Shown here piece after piece: positions 1 to 8,688 of a stretch of 29,776 nt of DNA. The translations under genes were made by a program, and so were the position numbers. The DNA is from Proteiniphilum sp. UBA4977 (lineage in GTDB: Bacteria; Bacteroidota; Bacteroidia; Bacteroidales; Dysgonomonadaceae): assembly GCA_002398565.1 (NCBI GenBank), contig DGZP01000017.1, positions 730 to 30,505 of the forward strand, in the 5' to 3' direction. Below the pieces are notes generated by a model that did not search any database, was not told where the DNA came from, and saw nothing but the letters and a program-made list of their open reading frames with translations. The first letter of the stretch is position 1. The number at the start of each line of letters is the position of its first letter.

Positions 1-543
1 TTCGAGTTCACCAACCGGGGCGACTTTGCCCATGAGGTGTTTGCAGAACTGGTGAAGTGGGCCGACAAGGAGTGTCCTGAAATGATCCTGGGCATCGGCT
101 CCATTGTGGACGCCCCCACTGCTGCACTCTACATCCAACTGGGAGCCAACTTCGTGGTGGGGCCGCTGCTGAATCCCGACATCTTCAAGGTATGCAACCG
201 CCGACAGATCGCCTATTCACCGGGCTGCGCCACCACCAGCGAGATAGGACTCGCCCAGGAACTGGGTGCCGAGATTGTAAAAGTTTTCCCGGGTGGTAAC
301 GTGGGAGGTCCCTCCTTCGTGAAAAATATAAAAGGCCCCATGCCCTGGTCCAAGATCATGGTAACCGGCGGTGTGGAACCCACTGAGGAGAATCTCTCAG
401 CTTGGTTTAAAGCTGGCGTTACGGCCGTGGGTATGGGATCGAACCTTTTCCCCAAAGAGGTGTTGAAAAACGGAGAGTGGGAGAAGATCACTGAACTATG
501 CCGCAGCAGTCTGTCGATCGTGAAAAATGTACAACATAAATAA
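1..543 (+). CDS. eda: KDPG/KHG aldolase, 5'-truncated by window edge
   Basis: Cytosolic class I aldolase that splits 2-keto-3-deoxy-6-phosphogluconate into pyruvate and glyceraldehyde-3-phosphate, the last step of hexuronate and Entner-Doudoroff catabolism. The frame is open from base 1, and the GTG at 37 lies inside the gene, so the true start is upstream. The 180 visible residues cover most of a protein usually just over 200 long. Seen: a GxGS motif in LGIGSIVDA, the FVVGPLLNP strand, the SPGC motif, and IVKVFPGG, whose Lys (visible residue 94) is the expected Schiff-base lysine of the family. The C-terminal TGGVEPTEEN phosphate-binding region is present. It ends 21 bases before an ExuT-like transporter, which supports a hexuronate role. 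Codons are richer in C/G at the third position than in the PUL genes to the right. Confidence 0.93.
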   Translation, partial: FEFTNRGDFAHEVFAELVKWADKECPEMILGIGSIVDAPTAALYIQLGANFVVGPLLNPDIFKVCNRRQIAYSPGCATTSEIGLAQELGAEIVKVFPGGNVGGPSFVKNIKGPMPWSKIMVTGGVEPTEENLSAWFKAGVTAVGMGSNLFPKEVLKNGEWEKITELCRSSLSIVKNVQHK

Positions 544-564
544 ACCAAATATCAGAAAAAAATC

Positions 565-2028
565 ATGAGTAATCTACAACAAGGGAATGCCAAAATGACC
601 AACCAGCGATGGACAATCGTGGTCATGTTGTTTATGGCGACCACCGTCAACTACCTCGACAGGCAGGTATTGTCACTTACCTGGGCCGACTTCATCGCTC
701 CGGAGTTTCACTGGACAAACAGTGATTATGGAACCATTACCGGGCTCTTCTCCATTTTCTATGCCGTTTCCATGCTCTTCGCGGGCAAGTTCATCGATTG
801 GATGGATACCAAAAAAGGATTCCTCTGGGCCATCGGCGTCTGGTCTTTTGGTGCCGTCTTGCATGCTTTCTGTGGATTGTTGACTGCAGGAATCACCGCG
901 GGTGAGTGGACCCTGAGTTTCTCGGGAGCACGCGAAGCCATCGGCACAGTCGGTGATGTATCACTGGTGGTATCGGTGAGCGTTACCCTTTTCGTCTTTG
1001 CGCGACTGGTGCTGGCCATCGGTGAAGCGGGCAACTTCCCGGCAGCCATCAAGGCTACGGCCGAATATTTCCCCAAGAAAGACCGGGCTTATGCCACCAG
1101 CATCTTCAACTCGGGTGCACAAATTGGAGCCCTGTTAGCACCGCTCACCATCCCCTTTATTGCCAAGGCATGGGGCTGGGAAATGGCTTTTATCGTAATT
1201 GGTGCGCTCGGATTTATCTGGATGGGATTCTGGGTATTCATTTATGAAAAACCGGAGAAAAACAAAAGAGTCAATGCCCTCGAGCTGGCCTATATCAACC
1301 AGGATGATGCTACCGACGTGACAGAAGGAAGAGTAAAGGCCGATGAGAATGCCGGGAAAAAGGTCTCCTTCAAGAAAGCATTCAAATACAAACAGACCTG
1401 GTCGTTCGCAGTGGGAAAATTCCTGACCGACGGTGTATGGTGGTTCCTGCTCTTCTGGATACCCGCTTACCTTAGCTCGGTCTACGGACTTGACTCCACA
1501 GAGAGTGCCCCCCACGTTTTCGTGGTATATGCCATTTCCATGATTTCAGTTTTTGCAGCCGGTTACTTCCCTGCCTACTTTATGAACAGGAAAAAGCTGG
1601 ACCCTTACCAGGGACGCATGCGTGCCATGTTACTGTTTGCTTTCTTCCCACTGCTTATTCTGCTTGCACAGCCACTGGGAGGCATCTCGGTATGGCTGCC
1701 GGTAATCATTATCGGTATCGCAGCAGCAGCACATCAGTCCTGGTCGGCCAACATCTTCACCACCGTGAGTGACATGTTTCCGAAGCATGCCGTAGGTACC
1801 ATCACTGGCATTGGCGGTATGGCCGGCGGTGTGGGCTCCTTCTTCATCAACAAGAGCTCCGGTGTGCTGTTCGACCATGCAGCCAACACCAATATGAGCT
1901 TCCTTGGATACAAAGGGATTGAATCCGGTTACTTCATCATCTTCATCTTCTGTGCCATCGCTTATTTGTTGGGATGGACCATCATGAAGTCTCTTGTACC
2001 GAAATATCAGCTGATTACCGATATGTAA
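565..2028 (+). CDS. MFS hexuronate transporter, ExuT-like
   Basis: Inner-membrane major facilitator carrier of the anion:cation symporter group, which includes hexuronate transporters. Seen: NYLDRQVLS in the first membrane segment, the cytoplasmic loop KFIDWMDTKKG, RLVLAIGEAGNFPAAIKATAEYFP in segment 4, and a hydrophobicity pattern fitting 12 segments over 487 residues. It lies 21 bases after the KDPG aldolase gene and before a terminator, so it is the last gene of that operon; glucuronate or galacturonate is the likely substrate (inference). The ATG at 565 is used; a second ATG at 595 would remove ten residues. Between segments 3 and 4 there are about 30 extra residues (around 105-135, containing GEWTLSFSGAREAIG), making the protein longer than its 413-residue paralogue at 19956-21197. 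Confidence 0.87.
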   Translation: MSNLQQGNAKMTNQRWTIVVMLFMATTVNYLDRQVLSLTWADFIAPEFHWTNSDYGTITGLFSIFYAVSMLFAGKFIDWMDTKKGFLWAIGVWSFGAVLHAFCGLLTAGITAGEWTLSFSGAREAIGTVGDVSLVVSVSVTLFVFARLVLAIGEAGNFPAAIKATAEYFPKKDRAYATSIFNSGAQIGALLAPLTIPFIAKAWGWEMAFIVIGALGFIWMGFWVFIYEKPEKNKRVNALELAYINQDDATDVTEGRVKADENAGKKVSFKKAFKYKQTWSFAVGKFLTDGVWWFLLFWIPAYLSSVYGLDSTESAPHVFVVYAISMISVFAAGYFPAYFMNRKKLDPYQGRMRAMLLFAFFPLLILLAQPLGGISVWLPVIIIGIAAAAHQSWSANIFTTVSDMFPKHAVGTITGIGGMAGGVGSFFINKSSGVLFDHAANTNMSFLGYKGIESGYFIIFIFCAIAYLLGWTIMKSLVPKYQLITDM

Positions 2029-2058
2029 TATTTATCAGATAAAAATACACTTAAATTG

Positions 2059-2100
2059 AAAGGGTGGTAGAATCGTAATCGGGTTTTACCACCTTTTTTT
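2059..2100 (+). terminator. Intrinsic terminator of the aldolase-transporter operon
   Basis: GGTGGTA at 2063-2069 pairs with TACCACC at 2087-2093. The stem extends on both sides with A-T and G-U pairs to about 14 bp. The right arm runs into a tract of T to 2100. It sits 31 bases after the transporter stop codon and separates that operon from the regulator gene. Confidence 0.88.
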
Positions 2101-2183
2101 ACTATTTAAAAATTACCTGTGTTAGAACATTGTGAGATAACCCATATAAATTACAAAAATATTACATTTTACGAAAAAAAATA

Positions 2184-2191
2184 TAACTTTG
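2184..2191 (+). promoter_or_regulatory. Candidate -7 box for the AraC-type regulator gene
   Basis: TAACTTTG matches the Bacteroidota -7 consensus TAnnTTTG. It lies 84 bases before the chosen ATG at 2275, in a very A/T-rich stretch. No clear TTTG -33 box stands about 20 bases upstream, so the call rests on the -7 match and position only. Confidence 0.45.
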
Positions 2192-2274
2192 TTTGTTTCA
2201 CTTATTTGAGATAAGTATGGCTGTAATCCATCTCTAAAAGGGTTTTCTTTGTCTTATTGTTTAAGTTGTACAAC

Positions 2275-3165
2275 ATGAATATAGATACCGGTTATATTAT
2301 CCGAGAAATCACGCCGCTTTCTGACAAGGATTGTTTTTACATCGTTGACAGAAGAAAAAAAGAGTTTACTTATCCTTTACACTCTCACGCAGAATTCGAA
2401 CTGAATTATATTGAAAATGCGGCAGGGGTGAGACGTATTGTGGGGGATTCAGTTGAGATAATTGGGAACTATGACCTTACGTTAATCACAGGGGAACAGC
2501 TGGAGCATGTTTGGGAACATTATCAATGTAAATCCGATAACATCAGGGAAATTACCATTCAATTCTCATCAGATCTATTCTTCGGAAATCTTATCCATAA
2601 GAATCAGTTCGATTCAATCCGGAAAATGCTTGAAAAAGCAAAAAATGGGCTTAGTTTTCCGATGGAATCGATCATGAAAGTATACAATATACTGGATACT
2701 TTATCTTCTGAAAAAGAGGGTTTCGTAGCCGTGATCCGGTTTCTTTCCATTTTGTACGAATTATCATTAGCAGACAACTACAGAACTTTATCAAGTTCGT
2801 CGTTCGCTCACACGGAAGACAGCACCGACAGCCGTCGCGTAGTAAAGATATATGAATATATCAACGCTCACTACGAGCATCCAATCTCATTGGAAGAGCT
2901 TGCAGAACTGGTTGGCATGACACCGGTCGCTTTAAGTCGCTTTTTTAAATTGCGAACCGGAAAGACTGTTACTGATTACATCATCAATATCAGGTTAGGA
3001 CATGCTACACGCCTGCTGGTGGATACAACAGATTCAATAGCTGAAATTTGTTATCAATGCGGATTCAATAATCTTTCTAATTTTAACCGGATTTTCAGGA
3101 AAAAGAAGGGATGCACACCAAAAGAATTCAGGGAAAATTATCGAAAAAAGAAAATGATGATTTGA
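2275..3165 (+). CDS. AraC/XylS-family transcriptional regulator
   Basis: Cytosolic one-component regulator, 296 residues. The N-terminal half has a cupin-like sensor pattern: YPLHSHAEFELNYI near residues 34-47 and a later EHVWEH. The C-terminal 110 residues (about 187-290) form the double helix-turn-helix: ISLEELAELVGMTPVALSRFFK for the first (two overlapping parts), then SIAEICYQCGFNNLSNFNR and the usual GCTPKEFR end. ATG 2275 was chosen because the frame upstream offers only TTG codons such as 2257. It is transcribed toward the PUL, whose first gene starts 435 bases downstream behind its own likely promoter, so it is the best candidate for the PUL activator (inference). Bacteroidota PULs more often use hybrid two-component, SusR-like or ECF sigma regulators. 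Confidence 0.92.
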   Translation: MNIDTGYIIREITPLSDKDCFYIVDRRKKEFTYPLHSHAEFELNYIENAAGVRRIVGDSVEIIGNYDLTLITGEQLEHVWEHYQCKSDNIREITIQFSSDLFFGNLIHKNQFDSIRKMLEKAKNGLSFPMESIMKVYNILDTLSSEKEGFVAVIRFLSILYELSLADNYRTLSSSSFAHTEDSTDSRRVVKIYEYINAHYEHPISLEELAELVGMTPVALSRFFKLRTGKTVTDYIINIRLGHATRLLVDTTDSIAEICYQCGFNNLSNFNRIFRKKKGCTPKEFRENYRKKKMMI

Positions 3166-3600
3166 TGTGAATCTATAAAAATATTATTCTGTTTCAGGAG
3201 TTGTAGATATTTCTACAATATTGGCTTGAATCAATTGCATAAAAAGTATTACTAAAGTAAAATATAATACCTGCGAAGTTATATAAATGATTATCTTTAT
3301 TTTCTTATCTCTCTCTGGGATTACGTTTTAGTATCCTATCTGAATAATCGGGTAAAACTTATTACTCTTAACCACGACTTTTAGAACCATCTTTGTGAAT
3401 TATTTAATTTCTGATTTGTAAAATAAGCGTATCCAATGCCAATTTTACATATTTTGTACGGAAAGTATCAAAAAAGGATAAAAAAGCACTTGATGTGTTT
3501 ACCAGGTAACAATACTTTTGTATAGTTGATTTAGTGTTTATAATTCTTATATCATATGCACAAACACTACAGCTCCAAACAAACACTTTAATTTCATATT
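3166..3600. other. 435-base A/T-rich intergenic region before the PUL
   Basis: No supportable gene was seen; a 60-codon frame on the minus strand (3404-3586) has no recognisable features. The region contains the likely PUL promoter at 3490-3520 and about 75 bases of leader. There is ample room for AraC-type operators, but no repeated operator half-sites could be identified by eye. No strong terminator follows the regulator stop. Confidence 0.7.
3490..3520 (+). promoter_or_regulatory. Likely PUL promoter (-33/-7 Bacteroidota type)
   Basis: TACTTTTG at 3513-3520 fits the TAnnTTTG -7 consensus exactly. TTG at 3490-3492 lies 20 bases upstream, the usual -33 spacing. Transcription would begin near 3526-3528, giving a leader of about 75 bases before the SusC ATG at 3601. 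Confidence 0.65.
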
Positions 3601-6600
3601 ATGTCAAAAACTTTGAATTTTAATCAAAAATGCAGTGGGTATTTAGAGAGGTGCACCTGCATTAATTTCCTAAAAAAAATTACGGTATTGATACTCGTTT
3701 TTTTAGGGAGTTTCACATTTATTCAGGCAAGGGGTATATCCGTGACTGAATTAATGATTAACCAGACCATCCCAATCACTGGTAAAGTAACAGATGTGAA
3801 CAATGAGCCCATGATCGGTGTGACTGTCATCGTAAAAAATACCAGCACAGGTACGGTTACAGACATGAATGGTAACTTCTCATTGAATGTAACTTCAGCT
3901 GATGATGTAATCAGTATATCCTATTTAGGGTATAAAACGGAGGAGTTTACGGTAAAAAACGTACGAAACTTCAACATCGTGCTGCATGAGGATGAAACGT
4001 TACTGGAAGAAGTAGTGGTCGTAGGATACGGTTCAATGAAAAAAAGAGACCTATCCGGCTCTGTGGCACAAGTCAAGGCCGACGAAATTCTTTCGGGGAA
4101 TCCGGCGGCCAGTATCAATCAGGCTTTACAGGGACGCGTTGCCGGAGCCATGGTCAATCAAAACGACGGAGCACCAGGTGCCGGAATTAGTATGCAGATC
4201 AGAGGTACAAATTCGTTTTCATCAAACTCTCAACCACTCTACATCGTGGATGGAATTCCATTTGAGGTACCCGCCACACCCCGAAGTGCGGAAAACACCG
4301 ATGGAAGTCTTGAAGCATCTGCAAATGCCCTTTCGTTTATCAATCCGCATGACATTGCCTCCATAGAAGTGCTGAAGGATGCCTCAGCAACAGCCATTTA
4401 CGGGTCACGCGGTGCCAATGGGGTTGTGCTTATTACGACAAAATCGGGAGAGAAGGGAAAACCACGTATTGAGTTTACTTCCAATGTAAGCAGTTCGACT
4501 ATCCGGAAACAAGTACCTGTTCTTGATGGCTATCACTATGCACTTTACCGCAATGAGCAACAGGACAATGCTTTGTTCTATGATTCGTCTCCTTTCACCC
4601 AGTATGTCTATCCTTCACCGGGTACCTGGAGATTTGATACAAGTAACGGAGAGGTTTTAAGTGCAAAGTACAATCCTTCACCGGAGGACTTTTTATCGCC
4701 TGGATGGAGGGAAGGTATCGATGAAAACGGGGGTAGCTGGAAACAATGGGTAGAAGGTACAAACTGGCAAGATCAGATTTTCCAGACAGGTTACTCGCAG
4801 GAATATAACATGCTTATTTCAAGTGCCACGGATCGTGGGAATTATACCTTCTCAGGCAATTATACCAGCCAGGATGGAATTATCAAAGGTACGGGGTTTG
4901 AACGCTATACATTACGTTCCAACACCAGCCAGAACATTACAAAAAATATGACGGTCGGCCTTAATCTGAGCTACACTAACTCTACAACTGATTTCGCCAA
5001 AGGAAATTCCTTGGATTATAGTATCCTGCGTTCAGCGTTACTATATCCCTCTACGATTTATTATGGTGATTTTTCACAGAGTGACGAGTTGTTATGGTTG
5101 TCGGCTAACCCCCGTACATATGTGATATCTACGAAAAACGAATTGTCAAGTGTGAATATTTTTGCGTCTGCTTTTGCCAGCATCCGTTTACATGAGAATC
5201 TGGTTTTCCGTCAAAACCTGGGGTTGAGTAATTTTGAAAATCAAAGAAGCACCTATTCTAATCGCGACACCGGAGAAGGAGCAATCGACAAAGTAAACGG
5301 AAAGGGAGGGTTAAGTGACAACAGACAATCACATACCGTAACTGAATCCATGTTGACTTACAACCGGATTTTTGGAAAAATCCACAATTTGAATGCTGTG
5401 GCAGCAGTCACATATGAACATCGTGTAAATAGTGCTGAATCGATGACTGCGACACAATTTCCCACAGACTTGACTGAAAATTATGATATGGGTCTGGCGT
5501 TGGTTCCAGGCAGTCTTGTCAGTTCAAAATTTGAAAGTAAATTGTTCTCAATGCTGGGACGCGTCAACTATGTATTGAATGATAAATATATATTTACTGC
5601 GAGCTTCAGACGTGACGGTTCCAGTAAATTTTCCTCAGAAAACAGATATGCTAATTTTGCATCCGGTGCATTGGCCTGGAGGCTCTCAGAGGAAGCATTC
5701 ATCAAAAACCTGAATCTTTTTGACAACCTGAAACTCCGCCTGAGCTACGGTCAAACCGGAAATCAGGCAATACCTGATTATCAAACCATGTACACCATGC
5801 GGGTAGCAAATTATCCCCTTGGAGGTTCCGAACACAGCGGTTTTGTGAGCGACCATGCTTTCAATACCAGTCTGAAATGGGAAACAACAGATCAGTATAA
5901 TGCCGGGATCGATTTTGGTTTTTATAACAACAGCTTGAGTTTTGTCATCGATTATTATTACAAGAAAACCAATGATCTGCTGCAAAATGTAAAAACACCA
6001 CAGTCAACCGGCTATATTTCTCAAATAATTAACAGTGGTTACGTCACCAATGAAGGTTTGGAATTGACTGCAAATCTCGTTCCTGTTCAGAATAAATTAT
6101 TTAATTGGAGAATCGATGCGAACTTGTCGTTCAATAGAAACAGAATCGGTGGACTGCTGGCAGATCAGTTCTCCAGCCGCCTCTGGTACAAGGCTGACAA
6201 CGTATTTATCCAACGAAACGGATTGCCTATCGGAGCGATTTACGGTTATGTGGAAGATGGTTTTTACGACAATGAAGCGGAGGTAAGAGCTGACCCGACC
6301 TATGCTTCTGCAAATGCAAATGTGGTGAAATCGATGATCGGTGAAATAAAGTATAAAGAGGGATTGCATGTGATCGGAGACACAAATCCGGATTACATTT
6401 TTGGCGTTACCAATAATTTCGAATGGAACAAGTTTAACTTTGGCTTCTTTGTACAGGGAGTGATGGGAAATGATATATTCAATGGTAACCTGATGAATGT
6501 CACGCTATTTAATACTACAAATATCCCGGTTGCAGTCTATGACTATCGGTGGACACCCGACACCAAAGATATTGCCAAATGGCCGAAAGCCACCAATCAG

Positions 6601-6885
6601 GCTAAGAGAACCTGGCTTATCTCGGATCGTTACGTGGAAGATGGCTCCTATATCCGTTTGAAAAATATCAACATAGGGTATACTTTCGATAACCCCAAAT
6701 TTCTAAAAGGAATCAGAAGCATTCATCTGAATGCGAGTGCCGGCAACTTATTTACACTGACCGATTACAGCTGGTATGACCCGGATGTAAACGCATTCGG
6801 CAATGATCCTGCCCGAAGGGGAGTGGATGTATATTCCTACCCGACAAGCAAGACATTCTCTTTTGGATTAAAAGTACAATTCTAA
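3601..6885 (+). CDS. SusC/RagA-type TonB-dependent outer-membrane transporter
   Basis: Outer-membrane barrel that imports oligosaccharides with its SusD partner, powered by TonB. 1094 residues, normal for SusC proteins. In order: a long N-terminus with a hydrophobic signal segment (about residues 25-43), a carboxypeptidase-D-regulatory-like domain (about 58-135, with ITGKVTD and GVTVIVKNTSTGTVTD), the TonB-box-like EEVVVVGYG near 137, a plug with LQGRVAGAM, PLYIVDGIP and the ASATAIYGSRGANGVV signature, then the barrel ending in the aromatic tail KVQF. The signal peptide is longer than usual because of about 20 polar residues first. It is first in the PUL; the SusD partner starts 18 bases after its stop. 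Substrate specificity cannot be read from sequence. Confidence 0.96.
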   Translation: MSKTLNFNQKCSGYLERCTCINFLKKITVLILVFLGSFTFIQARGISVTELMINQTIPITGKVTDVNNEPMIGVTVIVKNTSTGTVTDMNGNFSLNVTSADDVISISYLGYKTEEFTVKNVRNFNIVLHEDETLLEEVVVVGYGSMKKRDLSGSVAQVKADEILSGNPAASINQALQGRVAGAMVNQNDGAPGAGISMQIRGTNSFSSNSQPLYIVDGIPFEVPATPRSAENTDGSLEASANALSFINPHDIASIEVLKDASATAIYGSRGANGVVLITTKSGEKGKPRIEFTSNVSSSTIRKQVPVLDGYHYALYRNEQQDNALFYDSSPFTQYVYPSPGTWRFDTSNGEVLSAKYNPSPEDFLSPGWREGIDENGGSWKQWVEGTNWQDQIFQTGYSQEYNMLISSATDRGNYTFSGNYTSQDGIIKGTGFERYTLRSNTSQNITKNMTVGLNLSYTNSTTDFAKGNSLDYSILRSALLYPSTIYYGDFSQSDELLWLSANPRTYVISTKNELSSVNIFASAFASIRLHENLVFRQNLGLSNFENQRSTYSNRDTGEGAIDKVNGKGGLSDNRQSHTVTESMLTYNRIFGKIHNLNAVAAVTYEHRVNSAESMTATQFPTDLTENYDMGLALVPGSLVSSKFESKLFSMLGRVNYVLNDKYIFTASFRRDGSSKFSSENRYANFASGALAWRLSEEAFIKNLNLFDNLKLRLSYGQTGNQAIPDYQTMYTMRVANYPLGGSEHSGFVSDHAFNTSLKWETTDQYNAGIDFGFYNNSLSFVIDYYYKKTNDLLQNVKTPQSTGYISQIINSGYVTNEGLELTANLVPVQNKLFNWRIDANLSFNRNRIGGLLADQFSSRLWYKADNVFIQRNGLPIGAIYGYVEDGFYDNEAEVRADPTYASANANVVKSMIGEIKYKEGLHVIGDTNPDYIFGVTNNFEWNKFNFGFFVQGVMGNDIFNGNLMNVTLFNTTNIPVAVYDYRWTPDTKDIAKWPKATNQAKRTWLISDRYVEDGSYIRLKNINIGYTFDNPKFLKGIRSIHLNASAGNLFTLTDYSWYDPDVNAFGNDPARRGVDVYSYPTSKTFSFGLKVQF

Positions 6886-6903
6886 TTTTAATAAGACAAA
6901 AAG

Positions 6904-8667
6904 ATGAAAAAATATATCTTCACAGCAGGTATTCTCAGTTCTCTGCTTACGCTATTATTTTTTTCCTCATGCAGTGATATTTTGGATGTAAATGCGTATT
7001 CAAAAATCACCAATGAGGGCATTGAAGATTCCGACAAAGGTGCTGATATGTGGGTGATGGGTGCTTATAACGGATTATCCCGCATGTATGTATACGATGA
7101 GTTTCCCCGTTCCATTGAACTCGACAACGATTATGTGACCGGTCCAAGTTGGGCTTTCGGCGAGTTGGGAGCAGGCAATTTCCAGGGGGCGACCAATCAG
7201 TCGGACGCTGTTTGGAAATTGAGCTATGACCTGATTAACAGAACAAATGAGGCCATTTATCACATAGAAAAAATGGGGAATGTTTCAGAGGCAGCCAGAA
7301 ATAACTGTTTGGGTGAACTCTATTTCCTACAGGCTTACGGCTATTTTCTCCTGGTCAGAGCGTATGGGGAAGTGCCCATCTTCGAAGGGTCCATCAATCA
7401 GGGAAATGATTCCAATCAACCCCGTCAGCCAATTCCAGTTGTCTACGCACATATTATCGATCTCTTAAAAAACGCCAAGGAGATGATCTACAAAAACACA
7501 AATTCTTCCTATAAAGAAGGTCGTGTTTCTGCCGGTGCCGCGGCATCGCTACTGGCAAAAGTTTATGCAACGATTGCTTCTGCTGCCATGCCTTCCGGCA
7601 CCGTGTATGTAAAGGGAGGTGTTCCCTTTAGCATGAACGGCAGTGTGAAAGTATTCACACAACCCCAAACATTGACCATAGAGAAACAACAGGTTGCAGG
7701 CTATGAATCATTCGATTATCTTGCGTATTATACACTGGCAAGAGATATCGCAAAAGATATTGTTGTCGGCAAATTATATGGTGATCATGAGCTTATACCC
7801 TATTCCATTCTCTGGAAAAAAGCAGGAAGAACCAGTAAGGAACATTTCTTTGCATTACAGACAAAATCGGGTGACGATTACTATGGTGCATTATTTAGCA
7901 GAGCCTATGTTGGACAGATTGTAAATGGCTATGTACCGAACGGAGGGGGATTGTCGCATGGTTTAAGAGACCACTGGTATAAATTATTCGAAAATCAGGA
8001 TCTTCGAATTACAGAAGGAGTGATGCATCGTTTTGTACGTCAGTCGGATATCTCATGGAATGGAGGGGGTTATTATCCCAATACGGATGAATGGAAGTTA
8101 AAAGCAAGAGGGTTGGATCCGGCCAATAATAAGGTGGCTGACCCAGTGGCGCCGTTTAACGACGGACGTGACTACCGATCCGGGACCGGTGAACAATACC
8201 TCGCATACACCACAAAATACACAGATGTCACCGATCGCTCACTGACCCGAACCGATGCCATGATGCCTTTGCTACGCTATGCTGATGTTGTCCTGATTTA
8301 TGCAGAAGCATCAAACGAAGTAGATGGGATGAATAACGATGCACTCAACGCTCTCAATGCAGTGAGGACAAGAAGCAATGCCACCCCCAGATGGTTTGGC
8401 TCTTCAGAGGATGGAGGTATCGAATCGAAGGAAGCGTTTCGCTCAGCAGTACTGGAAGAAAGAGCGATGGAATTTGCATTGGAAAGTGATCGACGTTGGG
8501 ATCTGATTCGATGGGGTATCTATTTGGGAGTGATGAATGGTATAGGGACAGTAGATGAGATAAATACGATTAAAATGCGGGAAGCAAAACATTTACTCTA
8601 TCCCATCCCGCAAGATGAAATGCTGACCAACCAGGCCATCACAGAGAATAATCCGGGATGGAAATAA
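6904..8667 (+). CDS. SusD/RagB-type surface glycan-binding lipoprotein
   Basis: Outer-membrane lipoprotein that forms the lid of the adjacent SusC barrel and binds the incoming glycan. 587 residues. Lipobox FFSSC with Cys23 is followed by SDIL. Family features: NDYVTGPSWAF-like early helices, LGELYFLQAYGYFLLVRAYGEVP (a TPR helix typical of the family), AKVYATIAS, and the C-terminal RYADVVLIYAEASNEV, ERAMEFALESDRRWDLIRWG and LYPIPQDEM motifs. It follows SusC by 18 bases and precedes the binding-protein gene by 21 bases. It has several loop segments (for example around 230-260) that make it longer than the 480-residue SusD at 24682-26124, possibly reflecting a larger binding surface (inference). 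Confidence 0.96.
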   Translation: MKKYIFTAGILSSLLTLLFFSSCSDILDVNAYSKITNEGIEDSDKGADMWVMGAYNGLSRMYVYDEFPRSIELDNDYVTGPSWAFGELGAGNFQGATNQSDAVWKLSYDLINRTNEAIYHIEKMGNVSEAARNNCLGELYFLQAYGYFLLVRAYGEVPIFEGSINQGNDSNQPRQPIPVVYAHIIDLLKNAKEMIYKNTNSSYKEGRVSAGAAASLLAKVYATIASAAMPSGTVYVKGGVPFSMNGSVKVFTQPQTLTIEKQQVAGYESFDYLAYYTLARDIAKDIVVGKLYGDHELIPYSILWKKAGRTSKEHFFALQTKSGDDYYGALFSRAYVGQIVNGYVPNGGGLSHGLRDHWYKLFENQDLRITEGVMHRFVRQSDISWNGGGYYPNTDEWKLKARGLDPANNKVADPVAPFNDGRDYRSGTGEQYLAYTTKYTDVTDRSLTRTDAMMPLLRYADVVLIYAEASNEVDGMNNDALNALNAVRTRSNATPRWFGSSEDGGIESKEAFRSAVLEERAMEFALESDRRWDLIRWGIYLGVMNGIGTVDEINTIKMREAKHLLYPIPQDEMLTNQAITENNPGWK

Positions 8668-8688
8668 TATGAAAATCTAATAAACCTC

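Noticed and set aside
2257..2274. TTG start extending the AraC regulator by six residues
   Set aside because: An ATG at 2275 follows directly and begins a normal AraC sensor domain; nothing supports the non-ATG start.
3404..3586. 60-codon frame on the minus strand in the pre-PUL gap
   Set aside because: Low complexity, no recognisable domain, and it overlaps the predicted PUL promoter.
4139..4366. Open frames inside the SusC genes and other long genes on alternative frames
   Set aside because: They lie wholly inside well-supported genes, lack family motifs and are expected by chance.
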